IMG/VR virus record: IMGVR_UViG_3300024262_000015
Coordinates: 62,001 to 126,000 of that record
Direction: 5' to 3' (one strand)
Length of the DNA: 64,000 nucleotides
From: a virus
Shown piece by piece: positions 36,253 to 45,577 of this stretch. Numbering within the stretch: the stretch's first letter is position 1; each line of letters opens with the position of its first letter. The notes under the pieces are model-generated. The model was not told where the DNA came from. It ran no database searches and saw only the letters and a list, made by a program, of their open reading frames with translations. The position numbers and the translations under genes were made by a program.

Positions 36253-37848
36253 ATGTCTCCTTGTTTTCCGCCTCGACCAGTATATGCCAACCCTCCGCTT
36301 AGAGGCATAGATCTAGCTGCCTCTATTGGTGATGGCGATCATATTAAATTACGTTGGTTCCGAGCTTATTCTCCTGACCCAGCTTATCAGGTTGTAAACA
36401 ATATTTATTATTCCACAAGATATGAAGATGTGTTTGCCGAGGGGGTTAAGTATGTTGTTATTGATCCTTTAGAGTTAAAGATTATTTTTGGAGACTTTAG
36501 GCCAGGCGATACATTTTATTTTGGTGTGAAATCCGCTCTTCATCAAATTAGTCTTAATGATATAAATGGCCTTCCTTTAAGTATTGAGGGTTGTCGTTTT
36601 TATCCTGAAGAGCCTCTAGTCTCAACCATATCTGCTACAGCTTTAGTGGTACCGATTTTGGATGTAACTGATTTTCCCCCGTATGGAGTTCTGCAAATAG
36701 GGGCAGAGCTAATGAGTTACGAAAACAAAAATGCTGTTGATAATACTCTTTTGATTGGTGAAAGAGGACTGTATGGGACGTTTCCTAGAGAGCATACACC
36801 CGATGGATATGATGGGTATCGGTTTTATGATAACCCGTTAGTTAGATTTTTTATCGGATGGCAAGATGATAATATTGGTTTAGATCTTTCTACCAGCACT
36901 TTTATTTATCCGCATCAAATATGGACGCCTTCAGATGGGTATGCCAAAGTTACACAGGATTTAGTTACAACTCCTTTGGGGGCGGTTGAAGTAGAGGAGG
37001 AAGGGTTTAAGCCTTTTGATTATTCGGGTTATCGAAGAACTGATTTTATTAAAATGTTAAATGGCGAGTGTGTTGCGTCTTATTATGGTGGGGACATTTA
37101 TTGCGATGATGGTTATGGAAAGTGTGTGCGAGTTCGCGGGTTGCCTATTAATGAGTTCAATAGTCAGCGTGAAGAGCTTTTGTTGAGCTTGACCGGAGAA
37201 CCAGTTGTTTTGGTTCGTAGAATGTGGACCGGGATAAGGTGCGATTGTGTAGGAATAGATCGAGAAACCCCTGAATATCGTTGCCCAAATTGCTATGGAG
37301 GAGGGTTTGTTACCAGCTATAATCAGTATTACAATCCTAGGAGAAGTGATAGAAGAATAATGATGAGGTTTGAGCCGGCGGTTGATGACTTAATTCCGAT
37401 TGAGTCTGGTTTAGAATTAGATTATAAACCGAACTCTTGGACCCTTATTGTTCCGACTCTTAAAGAACGAGATTTTGTAATTAGATTTAATGTTGATGGT
37501 ACTGAAGAATTTCGTTACATGATTATGAATGTAACAAGAAATAAAATTCTTCTTAATCATTATGGTGCTCAGAAAATGGCTTTGGCTCGGATTAGAAAAA
37601 CTGATCCGATCTATCAGTGGAACGCCCTTCCAGATGCACAGAACTTTCCAGAAAATCTTATTACTTCTATTGGGTTTGTTCCTGGCCCTGAAGGAATCCC
37701 ACCTCATACTCATAGATGGGTTAAGTCCGAAAGAATGGAAGATGATTGCTTAAATCAGACCACTAGTATTTCTCAAGACCACAATCATCCAATACGTGGA
37801 AATGAGGTAGTGCCTGTATTAGGACATACACATCGATTAATATTTTAA
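36253..37848 (+). CDS. Virion structural protein with zinc cluster and His-rich tail
   Basis: 531 aa from ATG 36253 with no SD. N-terminal fibronectin-like strands (IKLRWFRAYSPDP, FYFGVKSALHQI), a central domain with DGY turns, then a probable zinc site CDC (330, 332) and CPNC (344-347). The C-terminal 50 residues contain three HxH motifs: HTH 485-487, HNH 510-512 and HTH 525-527, ending HTHRLIF. HxH motifs bind iron in the fibres of other phages (T4 gp37 type). Likely a tail or fibre-associated protein. Confidence 0.78.
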   Translation: MSPCFPPRPVYANPPLRGIDLAASIGDGDHIKLRWFRAYSPDPAYQVVNNIYYSTRYEDVFAEGVKYVVIDPLELKIIFGDFRPGDTFYFGVKSALHQISLNDINGLPLSIEGCRFYPEEPLVSTISATALVVPILDVTDFPPYGVLQIGAELMSYENKNAVDNTLLIGERGLYGTFPREHTPDGYDGYRFYDNPLVRFFIGWQDDNIGLDLSTSTFIYPHQIWTPSDGYAKVTQDLVTTPLGAVEVEEEGFKPFDYSGYRRTDFIKMLNGECVASYYGGDIYCDDGYGKCVRVRGLPINEFNSQREELLLSLTGEPVVLVRRMWTGIRCDCVGIDRETPEYRCPNCYGGGFVTSYNQYYNPRRSDRRIMMRFEPAVDDLIPIESGLELDYKPNSWTLIVPTLKERDFVIRFNVDGTEEFRYMIMNVTRNKILLNHYGAQKMALARIRKTDPIYQWNALPDAQNFPENLITSIGFVPGPEGIPPHTHRWVKSERMEDDCLNQTTSISQDHNHPIRGNEVVPVLGHTHRLIF

Positions 37849-37882
37849 ATATAAACTCCATTAATGAAACAGCATTCTTCTT

Positions 37883-38248
37883 ATGGAAGATACATTAGCT
37901 CAGGTTTTAACTCTATCAAATGTGGTTTTTTGTTTAATGATTTCGGTCCTTGTCTTTGTTATTAGACGTGGAGTAAATGCATTTTGGAAAAGCGCCAAAC
38001 AAAATAAAATATGGAATGAATTAATTCTTCCTATTCTTCCTTTGGTAACTGGAGGATGTTTGGCTGCATCCATTTCTGCGTGGCCCTACCCAGAAGACTT
38101 TCAAACCTTCGGGGCCAGAGTAATTTTTGGATGTGTGGCCGGGCTTTTTTCCGCACATACTTATAGAGTAGTCCACAATATGATTAAGAAAAGGGAAGAG
38201 GAAAAAGGAGTGGAGAAATCGTCCGAAAATTTAGGTGGGCCCCTATAG
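37883..38248 (+). CDS. Small membrane protein, holin-like
   Basis: 121 aa. Three hydrophobic segments (about 10-27, 48-66, 77-90) and a charged C-terminal tail (KKREEEKGVEK). Topology and size resemble phage holins, which make lesions in the inner membrane during lysis, but there is no lysis enzyme next to it, so the assignment is weak. The start has no SD and follows AT-rich sequence. Confidence 0.65.
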   Translation: MEDTLAQVLTLSNVVFCLMISVLVFVIRRGVNAFWKSAKQNKIWNELILPILPLVTGGCLAASISAWPYPEDFQTFGARVIFGCVAGLFSAHTYRVVHNMIKKREEEKGVEKSSENLGGPL

Positions 38249-38263
38249 TTTTTATCACCCACC

Positions 38264-38298
38264 AAAAAAAGCCCAGACCCCTCATAAGAGGTCTGGGC
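38264..38298 (-). terminator. Rho-independent terminator for reverse-strand gene
   Basis: GCCCAGACC (38271-38279) pairs with GGTCTGGGC (38290-38298); on the reverse strand the stem is followed by seven T (38270-38264). It lies 25 bases beyond the stop of the 38323-38901 gene and also separates it from the plus-strand gene to the left. Confidence 0.92.
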
Positions 38299-38322
38299 AC
38301 AACCTGGAAAGGGAGAGGGTTG

Positions 38323-38901
38323 TTAGACGGTGAGATTATTGAGCCACTCTTTGTCGGAATCAGTAAGCTTGTTGCTGATTACGCGCCAGTTAAGAGCGTA
38401 CATGGGGTTGATGGAAAGCTGCTCTGCTTCCAAACCGTTTTGACGAGACTGGATGGAGGGGAAAGCAATGGCCTGGATTTGGTGCGTGTAGCCCTGGCCC
38501 GAGATGGTAAGGTTGGCGTTCCACTGCGAAAGAGTCATCACAGTGTTAGCAACAGCGGCTACGGGCAGGTTCTTGAGGGAGACAAGGTTGCCATCACGAA
38601 GAGCCGAAAGAATCTCTCCGATTGCTGACGAATGGTCCGGGTCAAATGAGGTGGCGGGGATTTCGAGGTTGCCCATGATGAGAGTGCCGTTGTCCAATTT
38701 GCGAGCAGCACCGATTTCGTTAGCACCAAAAAATGCCTCGTCCGTTCTTTCCTCTAGGTAATTGCGGTCGATGCTGGTTGCTACAGTAAACTGAACTCCA
38801 AAAATTTTATTGAGACCTTGTACTACCGGATTGAGAAAAGCTTCGGTGGGCTGAGAGGAAGATCCGTTGGTTTGTTCTTGATTGTTTTCAGTGGTTTCCA
38901 T
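38323..38901 (-). CDS. Reverse-strand virion-type protein, probably abundant
   Basis: 192 aa on the reverse strand. The N-terminal 20 residues are Gln/Asn/Ser/Thr-rich, the rest a mixed globular domain with LDNGTLIMGNLEIPATSF and ALNWRVISNKLT. The DNA is locally GC-richer with a narrow codon set like the capsid and decoration genes, and it has its own strong terminator. These features suggest high independent expression. Family not recognised; a major virion or assembly protein is the likely guess. Confidence 0.75.
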   Translation of the reverse strand: METTENNQEQTNGSSSQPTEAFLNPVVQGLNKIFGVQFTVATSIDRNYLEERTDEAFFGANEIGAARKLDNGTLIMGNLEIPATSFDPDHSSAIGEILSALRDGNLVSLKNLPVAAVANTVMTLSQWNANLTISGQGYTHQIQAIAFPSIQSRQNGLEAEQLSINPMYALNWRVISNKLTDSDKEWLNNLTV

Positions 38902-39141
38902 GATTTAAATCGCTTTCTATAGAGTCCGACCGGCTGATCGGATGGCCAATCTACTCTCTTCTTTTACGGTGTCCACTCTTTTTTGTCATAGCGCGTAATT
39001 TTTGTTCAAGGACAATGAGAGCGAAAAGTTTTGGTCTATATCAAATTCTCGCTATTTGGTTTAGCTAATTAAACTCTACCTAAAATCGCACTTTATTTGG
39101 ATAGTAGGAGCGGTTTGTTTAAAGAAGATAGAAGAGGGTAA
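38902..39141. promoter_or_regulatory. Divergent intergenic control region
   Basis: 240 bases between two outward-facing genes, so both promoters should lie here. The reverse side has TATAG and TTTAAATC close to the 38901 start. The forward side has CTATATC near 39034 and a GAGGG ribosome site before ATG 39142. A small imperfect palindrome (TCCGA ... TCGGA, about 38925-38942) lies in the reverse-gene leader. No reading frame is convincing. Confidence 0.5.
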
Positions 39142-42100
39142 ATGACAAGATATCCTAATGGAATTGATGATGACGCTACATTACCTCGTGTTGACAATAA
39201 CTTAACTCAGATCTCAGGACTAGCAATTAATTCATTGCGGTCTGCCGTTTTTGCAATTGAGACAACTCTTGGAGCAAATCCTCAGGCATCTGCTGCGAGT
39301 GTAGCTGCACGTTTAAACAAGTCCCTTAACCCTGATGGATCTATTCGGGGCTCAGCTTTACAGAGTGCTGGGCTGGCCAGTCTTCCGATTGATAATAATC
39401 AGGTGGGAGTTAATGCTGGAATTGAAGAAAGTAAACTTAAACTAAATTTTAGTACTATTAGTCTTCATACTTTAATTTTAGCCAACATTGCTTCTATTGA
39501 TTCGGTTAGTGATCTTTCTGAAGAGAATAGATGCAATCTCCGACTTCATATTCAAGGTGCTGTTCATCTTCTTGATGGAATTACCTTGGCTCGTCATGTA
39601 GCTAGCCAAATTGATTTAAATGCGGTTCCGTTTGATCCCCGTGATCCGAGTTATATTTGGCCGGGGCTTAGAAATAGATATGGAGATTTGCGTCCGGCCA
39701 CTCAGGTAGCTTCTGCTTTATTAGAAATCAATGAAGATTTAATTGATCACCTAAATAGAATTTTAGATGCTCATCCGGCTACAGCCATTGTGGTGGATAC
39801 GAGCAATTTTTCTGAGATACCTAAGACCGCGACTAATGCTCAATTAGCTTTTCAGGCTTTGGATGATCAAGATCGTTTAACCATGGGAGTTCACCGTGCC
39901 AATATGCATGTGAATGGAATTCCTCGTTGGACTCGTTCTACTACTCTTGAAGAAGACTCGCTTAATTTTGATGGGTACAATGTTTTAATTGTCCCTCCCA
40001 CAACTGTCCAAGCTTATCTTTATGGTCCGCCTCCTTCTGCTAACCCTGTAGATAGCACTACAGATGGTGATGATGTAATTGAATTCTTTCCGGATAATAC
40101 TGGAAATGAATTTGATGAAAAGTTTACTAAGGTTAGAAGCGGAGACATTCTTTATATTAATTATGGAAATGGTTTAAGCGCTCGGTGGATTGTTGAGTCT
40201 TATAGGTTTGTTCCTGGCTCTCAATGGTTTGCGAGAATTAATGGTGTAAACCTAGCAGAAGCTGAAGGGATTGCGTCCATTTATAGGCCAAAATTTGATC
40301 GCAATGTATATGGGGTTTTAGCTGTAGCTCCGGCTAACAATGATATTACCACTTCTGTAAGGGCCAGTGCAATTGTTGGCGATCCTCGTGGCGCGAATGT
40401 TTTAGGAAATGGTTTTGAGGCTTCTGAATTAGATGCCGAGCATTATAATCTTTGGCTTGTTATTTATCCAACTGGAAATCCTGAAGATTTAACCATACCT
40501 TTATCAGCCATTGATGTTACTGGAAATGCGGGCGCTACTCCTGGTGCTTATACTTTAGATAGCGTTGTAAGAACCACAAATAATGCTTTAAGAGCAAAGG
40601 GTTTTAATTATAGGTTTATAGCATATGAACGAGATGGAGAGTTTGGTCTTATGTTGGCTGACTCTATTAATTCTGTTTCCTTCTCTATAATTAGTGGTGA
40701 GGTTGTTGGTGGGGTTTTGGTTGAAAGCTCATTTGTTAAAAATGTAATTGGTGATGCGTCACGAGGCGGGAACCCTTCAGATGGTTTTGATGCTTTAGGT
40801 TTAGGTTCGGCTAAGGGTGGGTTTGCGGGGGTTCCTTTTGGTCAGCCTTATTCTTCTGCTCTTGAGGCGGCGAGCTTTCCTACTGAGGTAATTCCGGCGC
40901 TCAAGTTTAGAAACTATGTGGTGAATGGGATTCGAAGAGATGATTTTGCTCCTACTCCATTTGCAGGCTATTCTGAAGATGATGGTTACTTTGCAATTGA
41001 AGATGGTTATTGGGTAGGCACATTAATTTCTAGGAATGCGATTAGTGGTTCTGCTACGTATGAGATACCAATTGATTTACGTTCTGTAGAGCTAAGGCCT
41101 GGAGGAACCATTGTTATTCAGCCTACGGTTCCTTGGACAACAGGCGGGCTTAACAACGCAGATTATGGCCGCTTTATACTTGAATCTGTTACCTATGGAG
41201 ATCCGTGCCCTCCTGTAGTAGCAAAGATGACCTTGACCGTTTTGAATGCGGATATGGATGGTGTCGGCTCTGATCCCACGCTTCCTGTTCGCATTTATTG
41301 GAATGAGAGCACGGTAGGTTTTGATGCTCTTAATATGGTGGACACTGCTTCGGTTATTGTATACAAGAGGTGGTTTCAGATATTTATTGATGATGAAGGA
41401 AATACTTTTAGTCATGAAAGGTGTCGCTTCCCCATTCAAGTAGAGGGGGCAGTTTTAGCAGAAGATTTGGGTACGGCCTTGTGGAAAACGGAAGATGTGT
41501 CTGCCAAATTGCGAGGATTTAATTCTGGAGCAGCACAAGCGAAATTTTTTGTTAGATTCCAAATCACCGCATACGATAATGCTACGGGAGAATTTTCAGG
41601 ATGGCTAGGTGAACCTGATGGAGCTACAGGTATTAAGAACACTGGCCAATTGGTTACTAGTAAAAAGAATACTAAGACAAGATTTTATGATAACTCCAAT
41701 GTAGATTTTATTGAACTTGAATATGTAGATGTGGCTGGCTCCTCTCCTGTTACAACTGGGGTTCCAAGATTTGTTGACATTGAGATATTTGATTCTCTTT
41801 CAAGGGATCAAGAGGTCTTTTATATAGGAAGTTGTGAACTTACTGATGGCAATAATAGAATTGATGCTGCTCAGGATCAAAGAGAGCTAGGCAGTGTAAG
41901 TGAAGAGAATTTTACCGATTCAGCAGTAGCGTTTGTAGAAGCTGGAGATAGAGTTCTTCATGATAATGGTATTATTAGAGGTTTTGCTGCTGTTCAAGAT
42001 TTGGTTGAGCCTACACAAGTAAAGGCTGATGGTGGGTTTGCGGTAGTTAACGGAAGTGTGGTTGCTGGAAATCCTTCGTTAGTTGTGATTCCGGAAATTG

Positions 42101-44601
42101 TAGAGGCTTCTGTAGGGTCTGGAGATATCATTGATTGGGCGATATGTGTGAACCAAGAGGGCAACTTCGAGACTCATATTATTACTCCTACCAAGCAACA
42201 ATTCTTAGCTTCTTTGCCTGCTGGTGGGCCTTCATTTTATGTTCAATCTTTTACCTTTAGTGAATTGGTTGATACAAGAAGGGATTTGGTACCGATTGCA
42301 ATTGTTAATGTGACCATTGCATCTACAACTATCAATTCGGTTTCTGATGCTAGACGGTTTGTTCATACAGAAACGTTCAATATACCTTTTACATTTAGTA
42401 CAGAAAATGGGTCTAGCAGTTTTAATAGTTTGGAGCAGCTAACAACATGGTTACGGATTTATACTGCTGGTCATCGTGAGGTAAAAATAGTTGGCAAGCA
42501 TTTGATTACAGACCATTTGAATTGGACCAACCTTCCGCCCTTTACGATTGTGGGAGAAGGGATTGGGCTATATGCGGATTCTGGATCTGGCTATACGGTA
42601 TCTGATTTTTCTCAATTAAAGTTTGCTAGTGGCAAGATTTTGTTTTTAGATGGAACGAGTATAACGGCTAGGAATTTGACTTTTCAGTTTGATGTTGAAA
42701 CCCCTGTAGCTGTTGATCTTGGGGCTGGAAGCGAAAATAGACCTGTGCTTTTTGAAGATGTAGAATTTGTTTTCTTGGGTTCAAATATAGGGGTAAATTT
42801 AGCGAGCTATTCTGAGTTTAACCGATGTCGTTTTGATTGGAGCATGAGCAGTCCAAGTGGGGGCGGCTTTATTGAGGCGTTAGGTGGGGGTTGTTTATAT
42901 AGGAGAACAGATAATCAAGAGGTTTTTGATGATGCTAGCATAACTAATTGTAGATTTATAAGCAGAGTTCAAGATCGTTATCCGTTTATTTCTTTAATTC
43001 AAAATAGTGTTGGGATTGCTACAACTACAATTTTTAATTCTAATATTGTAATTACTGGAAACTATTTTGAAAGCAAGGGAGTATCAGTTAGTCGGGCTGC
43101 GGTAGCTCTCGTTCGCCCTCTTTCTAATAGTGCTAGGGGCGGGTTTAGAAGTTGCATTATTTCTAATAACGTTGCGGGTCAAGATCAGGGAATTTACATT
43201 ACTAGTACTTTCCAGCTTAATGGAAACTTTGGATACCTTCAAGCGCAACAAGTTACGATAGATGGTAACAGGTGTGGTCGTATTGGATATTATGTAAGAA
43301 ATCTAGATCAGGGCCATGATCTTCTTAGGATAGCCAACAATTTTTGTACCTTTATTGGCAACCTTGATGCTGATGGGTTGGCGAGCATAGATTTATCCAA
43401 CAATACTTCTGCCCTAGGTGTTGTGAGGATTGAGGGTAATGCTTGTAATTGGATTCAGTGTTTTAATGGAGGTGGCCAGGCTGGGGATCAGATAAGGAGC
43501 AAGGTTATTATTACTGATAACTCGCTTAATGCCGCCGACCCAGCTTATTTAATTAATCTTAACAGCGCCACAGTTACTCTTCTAAATGATGGCATTTCTA
43601 TTCAAGACACGAATGATGAGATAGCATTATTGGGAACCAATGCTATTGTTCAAAACAACCAATTATCAACAGGTCAGGGAGGGTTGTTTTTTACAGATCA
43701 GTATTATAAGCGAGGAATATTTTGCAGTGGCGCGTATATAAAGAATAATATTGTTGATGGTTTTTCGGCCGAGAGTGGTGCAGTAGGGATTCAAAACATG
43801 GCGTTCGGCGCAGTTATTGGAAATGAGGTTCGATTTGGTGCGCCTTCAAATAATGAGACAATTGGAATTCTATCATTTGTTTTTGTTCAAATTTCTGACA
43901 ATCAGCTTTTTAGAGGAACACAAGATATCGAGCATTATATTAATATAGGCGGTCTTTGTAATGTAGTAGATAATGCTTTTGATAGTCCTTATATTAATAT
44001 TCTTAATACAGATCTTAATGTTATTGGGATAGTGGGGGCGCCTGGTGGAAGTATAGTTGAAAGAAATATAAATCAAACAGTTAATGCATTTATTAGTGGG
44101 TCGTTAGGAACCAAATCAATAGGGTTTGTTTCAGGTAATGTTTTGTTTGATACTATTACTGGGTTACCATCAGATGTTCAAATAGAATTAATTCCCCCTA
44201 CAGTTAGTACCTCAGAAACTTTAACTTTTCAGGTATCTTCAGGTAGTAAGCGCACTTTTGATTGGACTATTCCATTAAGTGAAGTTATCCCGTATGAAGT
44301 CAAATTGTTGAGCTTGCAGTTAACTTATACCCTTTCTACCATTTTGGATGCGGGAGAAATTAAAGTCACCCTGGCTCCAGCAAAAGGGGGCACGATTATA
44401 CAATCAACCTTGGACCTGGCTGGGTTGCCTGCGGGTACAGCTACTTTTGATGTACCAACTCCTCCTGCTTCTTTTGTTTCTTCGTACCACAAGTTGGCAG
44501 ATCCTTATGTTCTTAAAATTTCTGCTCAAACAGATCACTCTATAGGAATGACCTTAACCTTACGCAATGTATCTTTTACTTATAGATGGACGCCTGTATA
44601 A
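39142..44601 (+). CDS. Very large tail fibre/adhesin with beta-helix domain (1819 aa)
   Basis: Starts at ATG 39142 after GAGGG. The N-terminus begins TRYPNGIDDDATLPRVDNN and has a helical LRSAVFAIETTLGANPQ segment, a pattern I associate with long fibre or tail proteins of large phages. The middle (about residues 240-1050) consists of successive beta domains with DGY turns. About residues 1130-1650 form a right-handed beta-helix: repeated short strands with Asn ladders (IIISNN-, VIIT-NS-, IANN-, IKNN-type). The end is a beta-sandwich. Low charge, high Ser/Thr/Asn/Gly. Likely a receptor-binding or host-surface-degrading fibre. Confidence 0.8.
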   Translation: MTRYPNGIDDDATLPRVDNNLTQISGLAINSLRSAVFAIETTLGANPQASAASVAARLNKSLNPDGSIRGSALQSAGLASLPIDNNQVGVNAGIEESKLKLNFSTISLHTLILANIASIDSVSDLSEENRCNLRLHIQGAVHLLDGITLARHVASQIDLNAVPFDPRDPSYIWPGLRNRYGDLRPATQVASALLEINEDLIDHLNRILDAHPATAIVVDTSNFSEIPKTATNAQLAFQALDDQDRLTMGVHRANMHVNGIPRWTRSTTLEEDSLNFDGYNVLIVPPTTVQAYLYGPPPSANPVDSTTDGDDVIEFFPDNTGNEFDEKFTKVRSGDILYINYGNGLSARWIVESYRFVPGSQWFARINGVNLAEAEGIASIYRPKFDRNVYGVLAVAPANNDITTSVRASAIVGDPRGANVLGNGFEASELDAEHYNLWLVIYPTGNPEDLTIPLSAIDVTGNAGATPGAYTLDSVVRTTNNALRAKGFNYRFIAYERDGEFGLMLADSINSVSFSIISGEVVGGVLVESSFVKNVIGDASRGGNPSDGFDALGLGSAKGGFAGVPFGQPYSSALEAASFPTEVIPALKFRNYVVNGIRRDDFAPTPFAGYSEDDGYFAIEDGYWVGTLISRNAISGSATYEIPIDLRSVELRPGGTIVIQPTVPWTTGGLNNADYGRFILESVTYGDPCPPVVAKMTLTVLNADMDGVGSDPTLPVRIYWNESTVGFDALNMVDTASVIVYKRWFQIFIDDEGNTFSHERCRFPIQVEGAVLAEDLGTALWKTEDVSAKLRGFNSGAAQAKFFVRFQITAYDNATGEFSGWLGEPDGATGIKNTGQLVTSKKNTKTRFYDNSNVDFIELEYVDVAGSSPVTTGVPRFVDIEIFDSLSRDQEVFYIGSCELTDGNNRIDAAQDQRELGSVSEENFTDSAVAFVEAGDRVLHDNGIIRGFAAVQDLVEPTQVKADGGFAVVNGSVVAGNPSLVVIPEIVEASVGSGDIIDWAICVNQEGNFETHIITPTKQQFLASLPAGGPSFYVQSFTFSELVDTRRDLVPIAIVNVTIASTTINSVSDARRFVHTETFNIPFTFSTENGSSSFNSLEQLTTWLRIYTAGHREVKIVGKHLITDHLNWTNLPPFTIVGEGIGLYADSGSGYTVSDFSQLKFASGKILFLDGTSITARNLTFQFDVETPVAVDLGAGSENRPVLFEDVEFVFLGSNIGVNLASYSEFNRCRFDWSMSSPSGGGFIEALGGGCLYRRTDNQEVFDDASITNCRFISRVQDRYPFISLIQNSVGIATTTIFNSNIVITGNYFESKGVSVSRAAVALVRPLSNSARGGFRSCIISNNVAGQDQGIYITSTFQLNGNFGYLQAQQVTIDGNRCGRIGYYVRNLDQGHDLLRIANNFCTFIGNLDADGLASIDLSNNTSALGVVRIEGNACNWIQCFNGGGQAGDQIRSKVIITDNSLNAADPAYLINLNSATVTLLNDGISIQDTNDEIALLGTNAIVQNNQLSTGQGGLFFTDQYYKRGIFCSGAYIKNNIVDGFSAESGAVGIQNMAFGAVIGNEVRFGAPSNNETIGILSFVFVQISDNQLFRGTQDIEHYINIGGLCNVVDNAFDSPYINILNTDLNVIGIVGAPGGSIVERNINQTVNAFISGSLGTKSIGFVSGNVLFDTITGLPSDVQIELIPPTVSTSETLTFQVSSGSKRTFDWTIPLSEVIPYEVKLLSLQLTYTLSTILDAGEIKVTLAPAKGGTIIQSTLDLAGLPAGTATFDVPTPPASFVSSYHKLADPYVLKISAQTDHSIGMTLTLRNVSFTYRWTPV

Positions 44602-44690
44602 AATTAGCCAAGGAAACCTGTGAACTGGAAGATAACTAGTCTTGTGCTGTAGGTAGTCACAAAGCTATGCAACTAAGACTTATAAAGCAT

Positions 44691-44697
44691 CGTATAG
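44691..44697 (+). promoter_or_regulatory. Candidate short-leader late promoter element
   Basis: CGTATAG abuts ATG 44698 directly, and TATAAAG lies 11 bases further upstream. No SD. The 44602-44690 gap holds nothing else that I recognise. Confidence 0.3.
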
Positions 44698-45489
44698 ATG
44701 GCTACCGGCACTCTTTATTATACGGATTTATTTCAGCTAAATAATGTCGTCCAAAACACTCTTCTTACTTTTCCAAAAGAAGTGGCTATCGATCTTTTAA
44801 GAGATGAATTTAATAAAGATAGCTACTTTCATTTTGTAAGAGATGAGTGGGGATTTGTAAAAACCCCAAGCCTTCTTGGTGTTCCATCTGAGGCTGGGCT
44901 TCATGATGATGAGACAACAAGAATTTTTATTGCAGAGAAATGGCGGTTTAACACAATCTTTTATCCGGCTGTTTTAGTTTCTATGGGCAACATGGATTCT
45001 ACTCCTCTTTCTTTTAATAGGGATAGAGGGACTGTTCAATGGGAGGCAGTAAGGGTTTATGATGGGTATGGGAATTTTAAAAATATTTTTACTCCCAAAG
45101 CTTTTCTTTTTAATGGAGCTTGGCAGGGATCAATTAATGTAGATGTTTGGACGCGAGGAATTCGGGCCAGAGATGAAATTGTAGAATTTATTTCTTTAGC
45201 TTTTGTAGATATTCTTGAAAAAAGATTATGGAAAGCTGGTGTTTTTATTAGGGGTCTTAAAATTAGTGCACCTTCGGAAGGGGATGATTTAAATGAAAAA
45301 CTTTATAAGCAAACAATTACTGTAGATATTCGAACAGAATGGGCTAGAGCCATACCTGTTCAGAGTGTTTGTGATGCAATTGCCTTGTGTGTGGAGTTTG
45401 GAGTTCTCGATCCACCACCCCCAAGAATAGCGCCTAATTTGACTATTAGAACGGATGTGAATTTGCTTGATAAACTTGAAAGTCTTTAA
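44698..45489 (+). CDS. Tail completion or sheath-terminator-like protein
   Basis: 263 aa from ATG 44698, directly before the sheath gene. Mixed alpha/beta with FPKEVAIDLLRDEF, YHFVRDEWGF-like aromatic sequence, EKWRFNTIFYPAVLVS and INVDVWTRGIRARDEIVEFISLAF. The last segment is the kind of strand-helix seen in tail-terminator proteins (a beta strand, then a helix that counts domain boundaries). Role is inferred from this pattern and from its position upstream of sheath and tube. Confidence 0.7.
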   Translation: MATGTLYYTDLFQLNNVVQNTLLTFPKEVAIDLLRDEFNKDSYFHFVRDEWGFVKTPSLLGVPSEAGLHDDETTRIFIAEKWRFNTIFYPAVLVSMGNMDSTPLSFNRDRGTVQWEAVRVYDGYGNFKNIFTPKAFLFNGAWQGSINVDVWTRGIRARDEIVEFISLAFVDILEKRLWKAGVFIRGLKISAPSEGDDLNEKLYKQTITVDIRTEWARAIPVQSVCDAIALCVEFGVLDPPPPRIAPNLTIRTDVNLLDKLESL

Positions 45490-45577
45490 ACAAAAAAAAT
45501 ACATGCACTAACAAGACATTAGATTGGTTAGTAGGAATATTAACGTATTTTTTCGAACTTTGTAAGCGAGGAGAGGT

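Noticed and set aside
38320-38761. Plus-strand frames opposite the 38323-38901 gene
   Set aside because: The reverse-strand gene has a proper terminator, biased codons and a full-length frame; the plus-strand frames are its antisense shadows.
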